Shown: positions 44,428 through 53,487 of the stretch, piece by piece | Layout: each line of letters opens with the position of its first letter | Numbering within the stretch: position 1 is the first letter of the stretch | Notes under the pieces: generated by a model | Databases searched by the model: none | Seen by the model: only the letters and a program-made list of their open reading frames with translations | Told to the model about the DNA's origin: nothing | Source of the DNA: Bacteroidales bacterium | GTDB lineage: Bacteria > Bacteroidota > Bacteroidia > Bacteroidales > FEN-979 | Direction of reading: 5' to 3' | DNA length: 64,000 nt | Assembly: GCA_023229525.1 (NCBI GenBank) | Contig: JALNZC010000002.1 | Location: 124,001-188,000, forward strand | Made by a program: the position numbers and the translations under genes

Positions 44428-46417
44428 CCCTCGTCCCTCGTCCCTCGTCCCTCGTCCCTCGTCCCTCGTCCTTCGTCCCTCGTCCCTCGTCCCTCGTCCC
44501 TCGTCCCTCGTCCCTCGTCTTTCGTCCCTCGTCCCTCGTCCCTCGTCCCTCGTCATCCTGTTTCTCTTTGTCTTTTCTGGGTTTGTAACCGGACAGGAAA
44601 TCCAACTGACCGCCTCCTCCAAACAGTTAGTTGGAGTGGGGGAGACCTTTAATCTTTCCTATGTGCTTAATGGACAGGGAACCGGTTTCCGCGGACCGAA
44701 CATCCAGGGATTTGAATTACTGAGCGGACCGAATACCAGTACAACCTCCAGTATCCGCTCCATCAACGGCCGCACCAGCATGTCCATTACTTACACCTAT
44801 TCTTATATCCTTCAGGCCACCCGTGAAGGTACCTTTGAGATTCCCGCCGCGTCTGCTACAGTTGATCATAAAACATACACTTCCAATACCCTCACCATCA
44901 AGGTAGTTAAAAACGCCAACGCCGGGAATGCTCAAAATTCATCTTCCGGGAACCGTAATGCTGCTTCTCCTCCCGGTCGTCAGCCAGATGCCGGTTCACA
45001 GGGAGCAGGTGTAGGTGTGGGCGATGTTTATGCGAAAGCATTCGCTTCCAATACGAATCCGCTCCAGGGTGAAGGAATTGTTGTTGTGTATAAGATCTAT
45101 ACGAAAGTACCGATCGCACAGATAAACATAAGCAAGTTATCGTCGTTTTCCGGCTTTTGGTCACAAAACCTGATGAAAGAGAACGATAAACTGCAACAAA
45201 CAACCCAGGTCATCAATGGGGAACAATATGTTGTAGCCGATATCCGGAAAATTGCTCTTTTCTCACTCAAAAGTGGCCGCCTGGTGATCGATCCGCTTGA
45301 ACTCGAATGTGTTGCGCAGGTACGCAAGCAAACCCGGACACGTACGGGGGATCCTTTTTTCGATGACTTTTTCAATGATTCCTTCTTCAATAACAATATC
45401 GCCAATGTAGAAAAAAACCTGAAATCGAACCCATTGGTTATCAATGTTCAACCCCTCCCTGAAACTGGCAAACCAGTTGATTTTAGCGGCGCCGTCGGCA
45501 ATTTCACCTTCCATTCAGAGATCGATAAAACACGGCTGAAAACCAATGAGACAGTCACCCTGAAATGCAGCATAAGTGGTCAGGGAAACATTCAGCTAAT
45601 CGATAAATTGAATATTAACTTTCCTCCCGATTTCGAGACCTATGATCCCAAGGTGACCAGCGATGTGCAAACCACAGCTGCTGGTGTTTCAGGTACACAA
45701 ACCTTTGAATACTTGTTGATCCCCCGGAAACCGGGTAAATTTACCATCAAACCGGTAACCTTCACGTATTTCGATGTAAGCAAAAAACGCTATATTTCAG
45801 TTAGCAGCCCGGCTTATAACCTGGATATTGAAAAAGGAAGCGGTGATGCGTCGACAATGGTTACTTACTCCGGCGCCAATAAAGAAGATATTCAATATAT
45901 CGGAAGCGATATCCGGCATATAAAAGATAAACACTTTGCTCTTTCACCACTTGGATACCGCTTTTTTGCCTCCACCGGTTTCTTACTCCTGCTAATCATC
46001 CCGCTGTTACTCTTTATTATTTTTCTGATTCTCTGGCGCAGGATGGCTGCCCGTCGTAGCGATATTCAACTCATGAAAAACCTCAAAGCGACCAAGATTG
46101 CACGGAAACGACTTGCAAAAGCCGAGCAATTTCAGAAAACCGGCAACCAGGAATCTTTCTATGTGGAAATATCCCAGGCGCTCTGGGGTTATCTAAGCGA
46201 TAAATTCAGCATCCCGCTGTCCGACCTCAGCATCGATTCAGTCCAGGATGCTCTGGAACGTAAAAATGTAAACGAGCAGATCATCAATCAGTTTATTGAC
46301 ACTTTACACAATACTGATTTCGCCCGCTTTGCCCCAGGTGAAAAAACCGTAAATATGGAACGGACTTACAACCAGGCACTGGAAATCATCAGCAAGATTG
46401 AAAGGGAGCTGAGATGA
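44348..46417 (+). CDS. batD: BatD: aerotolerance protein
   Basis: 689 residues. The mature part begins near GQEIQLTASSKQLVGVGETF (~80) and contains repeated Ig-like domains (KTNETVTLKCSISGQGNIQL, GVSGTQTFEYLLIPRKPGKFTIKPV), a transmembrane helix (FLLLLIIPLLLFIIFLILW, ~545) and a cytoplasmic tail, the BatD/oxygen-tolerance layout. The hydrophobic core of the signal peptide (LVILFLFVFSGFVTG) is pushed ~65 residues from the ATG by ATCCTGC heptamers and an 18-unit CCCTCGT array read as PSSLVPR repeats. Each unit gained or lost shifts the frame. Whether translation starts at this ATG is uncertain; no Met lies between the array and the core. Confidence 0.88.
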   Translation: MRLPVIRNILSVILYPVSCIQCPASSIPRPSSLVPRPSSLVLRPSSLVPRPSSLVPRLSSLVPRPSSLVILFLFVFSGFVTGQEIQLTASSKQLVGVGETFNLSYVLNGQGTGFRGPNIQGFELLSGPNTSTTSSIRSINGRTSMSITYTYSYILQATREGTFEIPAASATVDHKTYTSNTLTIKVVKNANAGNAQNSSSGNRNAASPPGRQPDAGSQGAGVGVGDVYAKAFASNTNPLQGEGIVVVYKIYTKVPIAQINISKLSSFSGFWSQNLMKENDKLQQTTQVINGEQYVVADIRKIALFSLKSGRLVIDPLELECVAQVRKQTRTRTGDPFFDDFFNDSFFNNNIANVEKNLKSNPLVINVQPLPETGKPVDFSGAVGNFTFHSEIDKTRLKTNETVTLKCSISGQGNIQLIDKLNINFPPDFETYDPKVTSDVQTTAAGVSGTQTFEYLLIPRKPGKFTIKPVTFTYFDVSKKRYISVSSPAYNLDIEKGSGDASTMVTYSGANKEDIQYIGSDIRHIKDKHFALSPLGYRFFASTGFLLLLIIPLLLFIIFLILWRRMAARRSDIQLMKNLKATKIARKRLAKAEQFQKTGNQESFYVEISQALWGYLSDKFSIPLSDLSIDSVQDALERKNVNEQIINQFIDTLHNTDFARFAPGEKTVNMERTYNQALEIISKIERELR
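44428..44553 (+). repeat. 18 x CCCTCGT heptamer array in batD
   Basis: Exactly 126 nt: 18 consecutive 7-nt units, 16 identical to CCCTCGT, unit 7 CCTTCGT and unit 14 CTTTCGT. As 7 is not a multiple of 3 the peptide repeats every seven residues and cycles through all three frames; 18 units keep the frame, as would any change by three. Confidence 0.95.
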
Positions 46418-46424
46418 AATGAAT

Positions 46425-46472
46425 TAACAATTAATGATTATTAATTATTAATTGTTAATTATTAATTTGTAA
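46425..46472 (+). repeat. ATTAATT heptamer array before batE
   Basis: Units ATTAATT, ATTAATT, GTTAATT, ATTAATT and degenerate neighbours fill the batD-batE gap. This is the reverse complement of the AATTAAT family seen at 44320 and 60481. Confidence 0.8.
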
Positions 46473-46478
46473 CAAGTT

Positions 46479-47234
46479 ATGAGATTAATAGCAATTTTTT
46501 TGTATTTGTTATTTGTATCACTGGCGGTCAGTGCTGGGGAAGAAGAAGTGCTTATTGTTAAAGCGAACAGAGCCTATTCGGCCGGTGCATATACCAATGC
46601 AACGGATACTTATAAGAAAGTGGTTGCACTGGGATGGGAGTCGCCTGAGTTATACTACAATATGGGGAATGCCTTTTTTAAACTTAACGATTTTGCCAAT
46701 GCCATTCTCTGGTACGAAAGGGCAAAACGGCTTGATCCGGGAAATGAAGATATTGACTTTAATCTTAAAGTTGCCAATAATAAAATCGCCGATAAAATTG
46801 AACCGCTCCCCGAACTCTTTTATAAACGCTGGTTTTTTGCCCTGGTTCAACTTTTCCCTATCGATACATGGGCATGGATAGGAATCGTATTATTTATCGC
46901 CGCTCTCGCATGCGGAACAATATACCTGGTATCACATGTGCTTTTCTTTCGTAAAATCGGATTTTGGGCGGGTTTGACAATGCTTTTCCTGGCTCTGATT
47001 TCATTATCGTTCTCGTGGTCAGGTTACAGTGTTCAGCAATCGACCCGCGAAGCCATTGTGTTTGCCCCTACCATCACTGTGAAAAGTTCACCTGATGATA
47101 AGAGTACCGATCTTTTTGTCGTTCACGAAGGAACCAAGGTCAGACTGCTCGACAACATCAGTGGTTGGTATGAGATTAAAATTGCCAATGGCAGCGTCGG
47201 ATGGCTGCCCTCCGGTAGCCTGGAAAAAATATAA
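46479..47234 (+). CDS. batE: BatE: TPR/SH3 membrane protein
   Basis: 251 residues: signal peptide (FLYLLFVSLAVSAG), TPR pair (~25-105; ELYYNMGNAFFKLNDFANAILWYERAKRLDP), two transmembrane helices (~125-175), and a bacterial SH3-like C-terminus (APTITVKSSPDDKSTDLFVVHEGTKVRLLDNISGWYEI region, ending GSVGWLPSGSLEKI). This is the typical BatE layout and closes the moxR-batABCDE operon. Confidence 0.9.
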   Translation: MRLIAIFLYLLFVSLAVSAGEEEVLIVKANRAYSAGAYTNATDTYKKVVALGWESPELYYNMGNAFFKLNDFANAILWYERAKRLDPGNEDIDFNLKVANNKIADKIEPLPELFYKRWFFALVQLFPIDTWAWIGIVLFIAALACGTIYLVSHVLFFRKIGFWAGLTMLFLALISLSFSWSGYSVQQSTREAIVFAPTITVKSSPDDKSTDLFVVHEGTKVRLLDNISGWYEIKIANGSVGWLPSGSLEKI

Positions 47235-47430
47235 GCCCACCGGTCAACAAATCCGTTTGCCCTTTCGCCCGCTCGCCCTGAAAATACCGCCCTTATTTTT
47301 TTTTTGGAGAATAAAGTTTTTCACTTATATTTGTTCGTTTGAAAACAACAGCTTTTCATGTTTTCTTATCCTTATGATCTCTAGGATTTTAGAGAATATT
47401 GAAACAAGAAACATAATAAAAACGAATAAT

Positions 47431-50247
47431 ATGAAAAAAAGACTTTTACCATTCGGCTTCATCACGGCTTTATTTTCAATGTGCTTGCTAAGTTTTTCTA
47501 CGTTGTCGATGGCTGCACTGCCCGGGAATCCGGATTCAGATAAGAATGATGTCTCTGGTTGGTTACAAAGCCTCCGGGTTAACCAGCATACCGGGACTGT
47601 TAATCCTCTTGATGTTCAAAAAGCCCGTCAACAAGCTGATGCACTTCGTACCAAAGCGTCTGCCGGATTAAACCTCAACTGGCAGTCTATGGGCCCGGAT
47701 AATTTTACCGGCCCGGTCTGGAGTGTGATCTATGACAATACCGACCCGACCTATTCACGCCTGATAGCAGGTGCAGCCTCTGGTGGTATATGGAAATCGA
47801 ACAACAACGGCATTACCTGGGTAAAGATGGATGTTGCCGATAACCAAATACTCAAGGTCTCTTCACTTGTTCAAACGAATACCGGTACTGTATATGCAGC
47901 AACCGGGATCTCAACCTGTCAGAATAACCGTTTTCAGGGTTCCGGCCTCTACCGTTCTGAAAACGGCGGGATGTTTTCCCTTGTTCCGGGAACCTTTGGC
48001 AATCCCGACTGGGAAAGCGTTACCAAATTAGCCATTGATACTAGAAACAACCATCTTTATGCTTCCACCTCCACGGGTTTGTTATACAGTGAAAATGGCA
48101 ATGACTGGACTAAAATCAAAAGCGGTTATGCCATGGATGTTACTGTTGGACCTGATGGTACAATTCTTACTGCTATAGGTGATTCAGGATATATTGCCCC
48201 GGGTGGCGACATCACATTATTCAGGAATATCCATATAGGGAAAGATTCCATTCCGGCAGGCAATATCGGTTGGATGGTATTCGCCATCGCTCCTTCCGAT
48301 CCCAATATGATGTATGCCAGCCTGTCCAAATTAACGGACGGTAAACTCAAAGGTGTATACGCATCCGCAGATAAGGGTGTCTCATGGTACCTGATCATGC
48401 CAAACAATCCAACATTCGAGCCTTTTAATGGGGAAGGGTGTTATGCCATGACGCTTATCGTGCATCCCAACGATCCATCCCAGATTTTTCTCGGTGGACT
48501 CAATATGTGGAAAGGGGTCCGCTATCAACCTACCGGATACTATAACTGGGAACAGGTTAGTTTTGGAGATCAGGCGATTACCAATATCCAATATGCTCCC
48601 CTTTACCATCACAACTATTTCTTCCGTCAGAACGGGTTCGCCCAGTTGGCCATGGCGACTGATGGCGGTGTTACCATCGCTACCTTAGGGGTACAAGAAA
48701 TCACCTATCAGACAATTAATAAAAGTCTTGCCATAAGCCAGTTTTCCAGCGTTGCCTATTCGTCACAAAAATATTTCGTCATGGGCGGCGGTGTCAGGAT
48801 CGGAACTCTTGGGTTGGGTTATTTTTACCCGCGGCTGACCAATAACATCTCCGACGGATATCAAATGTGGCGCGACAATAATACTATACAACCGGCAAAT
48901 TTCGGCGGGACTGGCGGTACTTGCGAATGGTCTTCCATCGACCCCAACTTTGCCGTATTTTCGAAATTCAAAGGCGATTCGGCTATACGCCGTCAAGACT
49001 TACGTGATTTAGCCTATGGCAATGCCTTTTTGATGAAGATCGATACCGTACTTTCAGCCCACATTCCCATGCGTATCTGGGAAAGTTTTACTTTTAACGC
49101 TACGCACGACAGCGTTAAAATCTATGCACGGGTAAAACCAATTCCAGCCGATACGACGCTATGGATCGAGAGCGCGAATAATAAATTCCGTTTCCCGTAT
49201 GTCACCACTGAACCTATTCCCATAGGCGACAGCCTCACCGTTGCTGATCCCATCGCCAACCGATATTTCCGGTATGGTTCCAAAGATGGATATAGGGGGA
49301 TTTATATGACCAAGGACATGCTCAAAATGGAAAAAGATCCTTTGTACTTCCAGCTTTTTATCGATGAAAGTTATGATGATCCATTCACCACACTATCGGT
49401 ATCCGCTGACCTGAATACACTGTGGGCCGGATCAAGTGCAGGCCGCCTGGTGCGCATTTCCGGTCTTATCAATGCATATGATTCCGCTAGCGCCAATATA
49501 GGCAGTTCGCAATGCGTGCTTACCAACACCCTCTTTACCGACATGCCGTTTGCCGGAAGGACCATCACAGCCATTGCAATAAATCCGAATAACAGCAACC
49601 AGATAATGGTAACCCTCGGAAATTATGGAAATACTGATTATGTATACCTTACACAGAATGGTAATGACCCTGCACCTGTATTTACTTCGATCCAGGACGA
49701 CCTACCCCAAATGCCAGTCTATACCGGGATCATTGAATTACATGGAGATAATACCGCCATCATCGGTACCGATGTAGGGGTTTTCAGTACCAATAATCTC
49801 TCCTCCGGTAGTCCCAACTGGCTTCCCGACATGCTTAACATCGGTGACGTGGCTGTCACAGAAATACGTCAGCAGGTTATCCGCGATTACCATGTCGAAA
49901 ACTGGGGGATGATATATCTCTCCTCCTTCGGTCGCGGCTTGTGGATGGAATCTTCCTACTGGGCTCCTGTAGGAATCGATCCTGAACCGGGAAAAATAAC
50001 CACCTCCGGATCCCTGAAACTGATCCCCAATCCTGTTAAAGACAACCTGAAGCTCACATTCAACAATATAACTGCAGGTAATGTAATGGTTTATATTTAT
50101 GATCTCACCGGACGCACCGTGCTCAGCGCCACCCTGGGAAACCACGAACGGGGTACCGTTACCGCAACAATCAACATAAACAACCTCCCTGCCGGAACCT
50201 ATATGGTGAAAGCAGGAAACACTTACGCTAAAATGGTTAAAATTTAA
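47431..50247 (+). CDS. secreted beta-propeller (BNR/sortilin-like) protein with T9SS type A sorting domain
   Basis: 938 residues from MKKRLLPFGFITALFS, a clear signal peptide; the open frame further upstream overlaps batE and is rejected. The mature region holds repeated propeller-like strands with SGGIWKSNNNGITW, SGLYRSENGG, GVYASADKGVSWYLI (Asp-box/BNR-type) motifs over ~60-800. The C-terminus (~860-938) LKLIPNPVKDNLKLTFNN, VMVYIYDLTGRTVLSA, NLPAGTYMVKAG is a type A sorting signal. It should be exported by the type IX system. Enzymatic activity is not evident; glycan binding or surface display is possible. Confidence 0.88.
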   Translation: MKKRLLPFGFITALFSMCLLSFSTLSMAALPGNPDSDKNDVSGWLQSLRVNQHTGTVNPLDVQKARQQADALRTKASAGLNLNWQSMGPDNFTGPVWSVIYDNTDPTYSRLIAGAASGGIWKSNNNGITWVKMDVADNQILKVSSLVQTNTGTVYAATGISTCQNNRFQGSGLYRSENGGMFSLVPGTFGNPDWESVTKLAIDTRNNHLYASTSTGLLYSENGNDWTKIKSGYAMDVTVGPDGTILTAIGDSGYIAPGGDITLFRNIHIGKDSIPAGNIGWMVFAIAPSDPNMMYASLSKLTDGKLKGVYASADKGVSWYLIMPNNPTFEPFNGEGCYAMTLIVHPNDPSQIFLGGLNMWKGVRYQPTGYYNWEQVSFGDQAITNIQYAPLYHHNYFFRQNGFAQLAMATDGGVTIATLGVQEITYQTINKSLAISQFSSVAYSSQKYFVMGGGVRIGTLGLGYFYPRLTNNISDGYQMWRDNNTIQPANFGGTGGTCEWSSIDPNFAVFSKFKGDSAIRRQDLRDLAYGNAFLMKIDTVLSAHIPMRIWESFTFNATHDSVKIYARVKPIPADTTLWIESANNKFRFPYVTTEPIPIGDSLTVADPIANRYFRYGSKDGYRGIYMTKDMLKMEKDPLYFQLFIDESYDDPFTTLSVSADLNTLWAGSSAGRLVRISGLINAYDSASANIGSSQCVLTNTLFTDMPFAGRTITAIAINPNNSNQIMVTLGNYGNTDYVYLTQNGNDPAPVFTSIQDDLPQMPVYTGIIELHGDNTAIIGTDVGVFSTNNLSSGSPNWLPDMLNIGDVAVTEIRQQVIRDYHVENWGMIYLSSFGRGLWMESSYWAPVGIDPEPGKITTSGSLKLIPNPVKDNLKLTFNNITAGNVMVYIYDLTGRTVLSATLGNHERGTVTATININNLPAGTYMVKAGNTYAKMVKI

Positions 50248-50266
50248 CCGGACCTTCGGTTCACAT

Positions 50267-50300
50267 AAAAAAAGCTGATTCATCAAATCAGCTTTTTTTT
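50267..50300. terminator. bidirectional rho-independent terminator
   Basis: AAAAAAAGCTGATT, a short loop, and AATCAGCTTTTTTTT form an 8-bp GC-containing stem with A- and T-tracts on both sides. It sits between the convergent propeller gene and pyrE. Confidence 0.85.
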
Positions 50301-50412
50301 ATCCAGCATCCAGCATCCAGCATCCACCTAACCCCCTGACCCCACTCCTCAAAGAGAGGGGAAAATCCTGCATCCTGCATCCTGTATCCTGCATCGTGAG
50401 CGTAGAGAACTG
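50301..50412 (+). repeat. heptamer arrays around a C/G-rich hairpin element
   Basis: ATCCAGC x3, then CCTAACCCCCTGACCCCACT followed by CCTCAAAGAGAGGGG (50326-50362), then ATCCTGC/ATCCTGT x4 and GTGAGCGTAGAGAAC. The CCTAACCCCCTGACCC segment is a further intergenic element type, not otherwise seen in the window. Confidence 0.75.
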
Positions 50413-50416
50413 GCTT

Positions 50417-51046
50417 CTAGCTGAGAGACTTTTTAAAATCCTGCAGAACCCGAATATCTTTATCGGTAATATAACCGATTTCTACCGCTTTCTGGATGAG
50501 GTGATCATAATCGGTCAGGGTAATCAGCGTGCAGTCAGCTTCGATAAATGCTTTCTCTGATTTCAGGAGATTATAAGTAAAGATAGCCACCATCCCTTTG
50601 ATCTGGCAACCGGCTTCTTTCAGAGCTTGTACTGCTCCAAGGCTTGATCCCCCGGTAGAAATAAGGTCCTCAACTACAACCACACGCTGTCGGTCGCGGA
50701 TCTCCCCTTCGATCTGGTTTGTTAACCCATGTTCTTTTTTACTGGTGCGGACATACGCAAAAGGTAATCCCAGCTCCTGGGCAACCAACGCTCCCTGTGC
50801 AATGCCTCCGGTTGCAACCCCAGCAATGGCTTCAGGCTGGAAACCGTTTTCTTCAATCGCTTTAACAAAATTCTGACGGATAAAAGTCCTGATCTCCGGG
50901 TACGAAAGGGTGATACGATTATCACAGTAAATAGGCGATTTGATGCCCGATGCCCAGGTAAAAAGGTTTTTAGGACTAAGTTTAACTGCATTGATTTTCA
51001 GCAGTAATTCGGCGGTTTTAAATGCAATGTCTTTGTTATATATCAT
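50417..51046 (-). CDS. pyrE: orotate phosphoribosyltransferase
   Basis: 209 residues; joins orotate and PRPP to OMP in pyrimidine synthesis. The PRPP-binding motif VVVVEDLISTGGSS (~120-133) and the N-terminal FTWASGIKSPIYCDNR (~29-44) plus GVATGGIAQGALVA (~75) are typical. A -7 box TATCTTTG lies 24 nt upstream (51070-51077). Stand-alone gene; no other pyr gene is near. Confidence 0.96.
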   Translation of the reverse strand: MIYNKDIAFKTAELLLKINAVKLSPKNLFTWASGIKSPIYCDNRITLSYPEIRTFIRQNFVKAIEENGFQPEAIAGVATGGIAQGALVAQELGLPFAYVRTSKKEHGLTNQIEGEIRDRQRVVVVEDLISTGGSSLGAVQALKEAGCQIKGMVAIFTYNLLKSEKAFIEADCTLITLTDYDHLIQKAVEIGYITDKDIRVLQDFKKSLS

Positions 51047-51069
51047 ATGATTATTTTCTGAATGTTTTG

Positions 51070-51077
51070 CAAAGATA
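51070..51077 (-). promoter_or_regulatory. pyrE -7 box (TATCTTTG)
   Basis: Perfect TAnnTTTG match on the minus strand, 23 nt before the pyrE start codon. Confidence 0.6.
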
Positions 51078-51099
51078 ATAAAAGATTTTCACTTCCAAA

Positions 51100-51550
51100 G
51101 CAGCTACGGCCAGGAGCTTCGATGGGAAAATTGAATCGTAGCTATGTGTAGGTATGTAAGTTGAAAAATCACATCGTGCATGCTTGTCGGAATTTCACTA
51201 TAAAAATTTCAATGTGGCTGCGTCTCGAGCCGCACGGCCATACCGCACGACCGAAGTTCTCGCCAAAGCCACTTTTGCAACATTTCACCTCCGTATAATA
51301 TTTATCCGGCATCAAGCATCCTAATATCCGGCATCAAGAGCGTAGCGACCTTGCATCCTGAATCAGGAGCGTAGCGACCCTGCATCCTGCATCCAGTATC
51401 CAGTATCGGAGCGAAGCGACCCTTTATCCAACATCCAGCATCCAACATCAGGAGCGAAGCGACCCTTTATCCAACATCCAGCATCCAGCATCAAGAGCGA
51501 AGCGACTTTGCATCCTGAATCAGGAGCAAAGCGACCCTGCATCCGACCGA
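51100..51550 (+). repeat. composite repeat element, copy B
   Basis: The whole 540-nt pyrE-Nudix gap is repeat. 51100-51300 holds the long repeat (GTGGCTGCGTC, CTCGAGCCGCACGGCCATAC, CCACTTTTGCAACATTT). From 51301 short ATCC-type heptamer runs alternate with six copies of the word GGAGCGTAGCGACC (51336, 51365, 51408, 51451, 51493, 51523). No gene is seen. Confidence 0.88.
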
Positions 51551-51559
51551 CATTATTTG

Positions 51560-51567
51560 TACATTTG
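51560..51567 (+). promoter_or_regulatory. -7 box of the Nudix gene (TACATTTG)
   Basis: Perfect TAnnTTTG match 19 nt upstream of the ATG at 51587 and only about 13 nt after the last heptamer of repeat element B. Confidence 0.55.
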
Positions 51568-51586
51568 CGCGCAATCTGACGATTTC

Positions 51587-52351
51587 ATGAAAATCTTTCT
51601 CAACGACCGGTCAATACTCATTTCAGAGCTTCCCCCGCAAGCTGTTTCGCCTTCCGATATGATCATCAACTTTGAGTCACCGGAACAGCTTAAAAGAGCC
51701 TACGATGAATTTGAGCGGTATGATAAATGGAGAAAGTTTTTCATTATTGACCCATTGATTTCAGACAGAAACCGGCTTTTTGCACATGAAGCGTTTTCCG
51801 CAATGTTTAAAAGGGTAGATGCTGCCGGAGGAATGGTAAAAAATGAGAGAGGTGAATATTTATTTATCCACCGGCTTGGTTTTTGGGACCTTCCTAAGGG
51901 AAAAATCGATGTAAAGGATATCCAGGATGCATTGGCCCATCCGGATTCCTCTCAGTCTGAGCCCGGATTTTCCATCCCCGATATCCAACAACACGATTTG
52001 CAGTATATCCGGCATCCTGCGTCCGGCATTCCTGCTCTACCTGTTGGCTGGGAATATCCGGCTTCGGCACGTCTTGCTGCCATCCGCGAAGTAAAGGAGG
52101 AAACCGGATTGAAATCGGTGACTATCATCCATGAAATGTTATGTACCTGGCATATCTATACCCGCAAAGAAAAGCGGTTCCTGAAAAGAACTTATTGGTT
52201 TGCTATGGAAGCCGATTCCAGCCAACCCTTAAAGCCTCAGGCAAGTGAAGGGATCTTCCTGGCAAAGTGGACCTCGCCAAAAGGAATTCACTGTATCCTT
52301 ACCCATACCTACGATTCGATCAGAGAGCTGATCTTGGAAGAAATTTTCTGA
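51587..52351 (+). CDS. Nudix hydrolase with a repeat-interrupted Nudix box
   Basis: 254 residues from MKIFLNDRSILISEL; the frame is open ten codons earlier, inside promoter DNA. The Nudix helix REVKEETG (~170) with its metal-binding glutamates is intact, and FWDLPKGKID (~107) is the usual strand leading into the box. Between GKID and REVKEETG, normally ~15 residues, there are ~60 residues that include decayed heptamer DNA (52008-52040, read as IRHPASGIPA). The first Glu of the consensus Gx5E is not evident. Hydrolysis of a nucleoside-diphosphate compound is expected for the family, but activity may be affected. Confidence 0.82.
   Translation: MKIFLNDRSILISELPPQAVSPSDMIINFESPEQLKRAYDEFERYDKWRKFFIIDPLISDRNRLFAHEAFSAMFKRVDAAGGMVKNERGEYLFIHRLGFWDLPKGKIDVKDIQDALAHPDSSQSEPGFSIPDIQQHDLQYIRHPASGIPALPVGWEYPASARLAAIREVKEETGLKSVTIIHEMLCTWHIYTRKEKRFLKRTYWFAMEADSSQPLKPQASEGIFLAKWTSPKGIHCILTHTYDSIRELILEEIF
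52008..52040 (+). repeat. decayed heptamer array inside the Nudix box region
   Basis: ATATCCGGCATCCTGCGTCC and on: units ATCCGGC, ATCCTGC, GTCCGGC, ATTCCTG. Divergence from the consensus suggests an old insertion. Confidence 0.7.
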
Positions 52352-52376
52352 TTTGCGCTTCGGTTGTAAGTTAACA

Positions 52377-52600
52377 TCGCGGCGGGACTCCGGTGAAAAT
52401 ATTGCAACGTGGCTGTGCCTCGAGCCGCACAACCTTACCGCACAACAAAAACTCCCGCCAAAACTGCTTTTGCAACATCCCTACCTCCGTAAACTATATT
52501 TTATCCGGAATCCTGCATCCTGCATCGGGAGCGAAGCGACCTTTATCCTGCATCCTGGATCGGGAGCAAAGCGACCTTGCATCCTGCATCTATTTCTCCA
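52377..52600 (+). repeat. composite repeat element, copy C
   Basis: Starts 25 nt after the Nudix stop: GGACTCCGGTGAAAATATTG, CTCGAGCCGCACAACCTTAC, CTTTTGCAACATCC, then heptamers with GGGAGCGAAGCGACC (52526) and GGGAGCAAAGCGACC (52560). Its end provides the stop codon of the next, convergent gene. Confidence 0.85.
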
Positions 52601-53282
52601 CTTCATCCGCCTGGAAACGAAATCCAAGCCGTTTACCGGTACTGATCGAAAAGGCATCGAGGGTGGTTTGCATTTCTCCTGCAGTCACCTCCTTGATATT
52701 TTCGTAAGGTGGCGTAAGCAAATCAAAATTAAGGGTATAGAGAATCGATGAATGGAGGATGTTCTTCACCGATTTATCATCGAGAATACTGTAAGGAAAA
52801 TTGTTGTACAAAAGGCCGACTTCCCGCTTTCCTTCAATAAAATAATGCCGTTCACGGTTCACGAATAATCGACCGATGCAATATCCCACATCATTGGTTC
52901 GGTGGTACTTAAATGAATCAGCCAGGAAATTGAAGATGTGAATAATCCCGCAATAAGACCGGGTTTTATCTTCCTTGATATAGGCAGTCTTCATTACTTC
53001 ATGATCGCGCGGGATATCAAAAACATTGGAATGCATGAAAAAGATGAGGATATCACTACCGAATTTCAACCGGAATTCAAACTGTCCACGGTCTTTGTAT
53101 GAAAAAGGTAAAGGGTATTTCGCTTTATCAATGATAGCGTGGTTTTTTGTTATCAGAGATTCCCCTGCTGACTTGAACGCGTTAAATACTTCGAGCGTGG
53201 TGTGGTAAACATCCTGTTTCAGGCTACCTTTCCGGATGATCGCATCGATTAGCGACTTGGTCGTATTGTCTGGAACCTTCAT
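52590..53282 (-). CDS. conserved protein of unknown function
   Basis: 230 residues from MKVPDNTTKSLIDAII; upstream codons in the same frame form a hydrophobic stretch with no family sense, and this Met gives a soluble start. No motif I recognise. Features: RGQFEFRLKFGSDILIFFMHSNVFDIPR (~75-102), a Cys in YCGIIHIFNFLADSFKYHR, and a Phe/Arg-rich end (GKRLGFRFQADEVEK). No signal peptide or membrane helix, so it is probably cytosolic. It faces the Nudix gene convergently across repeat element C, which supplies its TAG stop. Confidence 0.75.
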   Translation of the reverse strand: MKVPDNTTKSLIDAIIRKGSLKQDVYHTTLEVFNAFKSAGESLITKNHAIIDKAKYPLPFSYKDRGQFEFRLKFGSDILIFFMHSNVFDIPRDHEVMKTAYIKEDKTRSYCGIIHIFNFLADSFKYHRTNDVGYCIGRLFVNRERHYFIEGKREVGLLYNNFPYSILDDKSVKNILHSSILYTLNFDLLTPPYENIKEVTAGEMQTTLDAFSISTGKRLGFRFQADEVEK

Positions 53283-53487
53283 AATTGAAAGATTGATGAT
53301 CCACAAATTTAATGAAAAATCAATGAATAAGTTAGTAAAAAAACAAGTCATAATACGCTTGTTTTTTTTGGTCACAGATGCTCATTATAGAACTTTTCTT
53401 TTTGTTCTTTTTGAAACTTGACTAAAGTTAATATCTTTATCTCTTTAACCCGTTATAGATATTCCGGGGAGTTATATATTTCAGATT

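Noticed and set aside
44257..44622. Open frames on the minus strand made of RDEGRGT-type repeats
   Set aside because: Simply the antisense of the CCCTCGT array, which is open in several frames because the heptamer lacks stop codons.
47095..47430. N-terminal extension of the propeller protein overlapping batE
   Set aside because: The signal peptide starts at 47431 and the upstream part is batE read in another frame.
51301..51545. CRISPR-like alternation of repeats and spacers
   Set aside because: The recurring word is only ~14 nt, the intervening DNA is itself repetitive (heptamers) and of uneven length, and no cas gene is present.
52353..52751. 132-codon open frame after the Nudix gene
   Set aside because: It translates the long interspersed repeat and heptamers; the frames over other copies of this repeat differ, so it is not coding.
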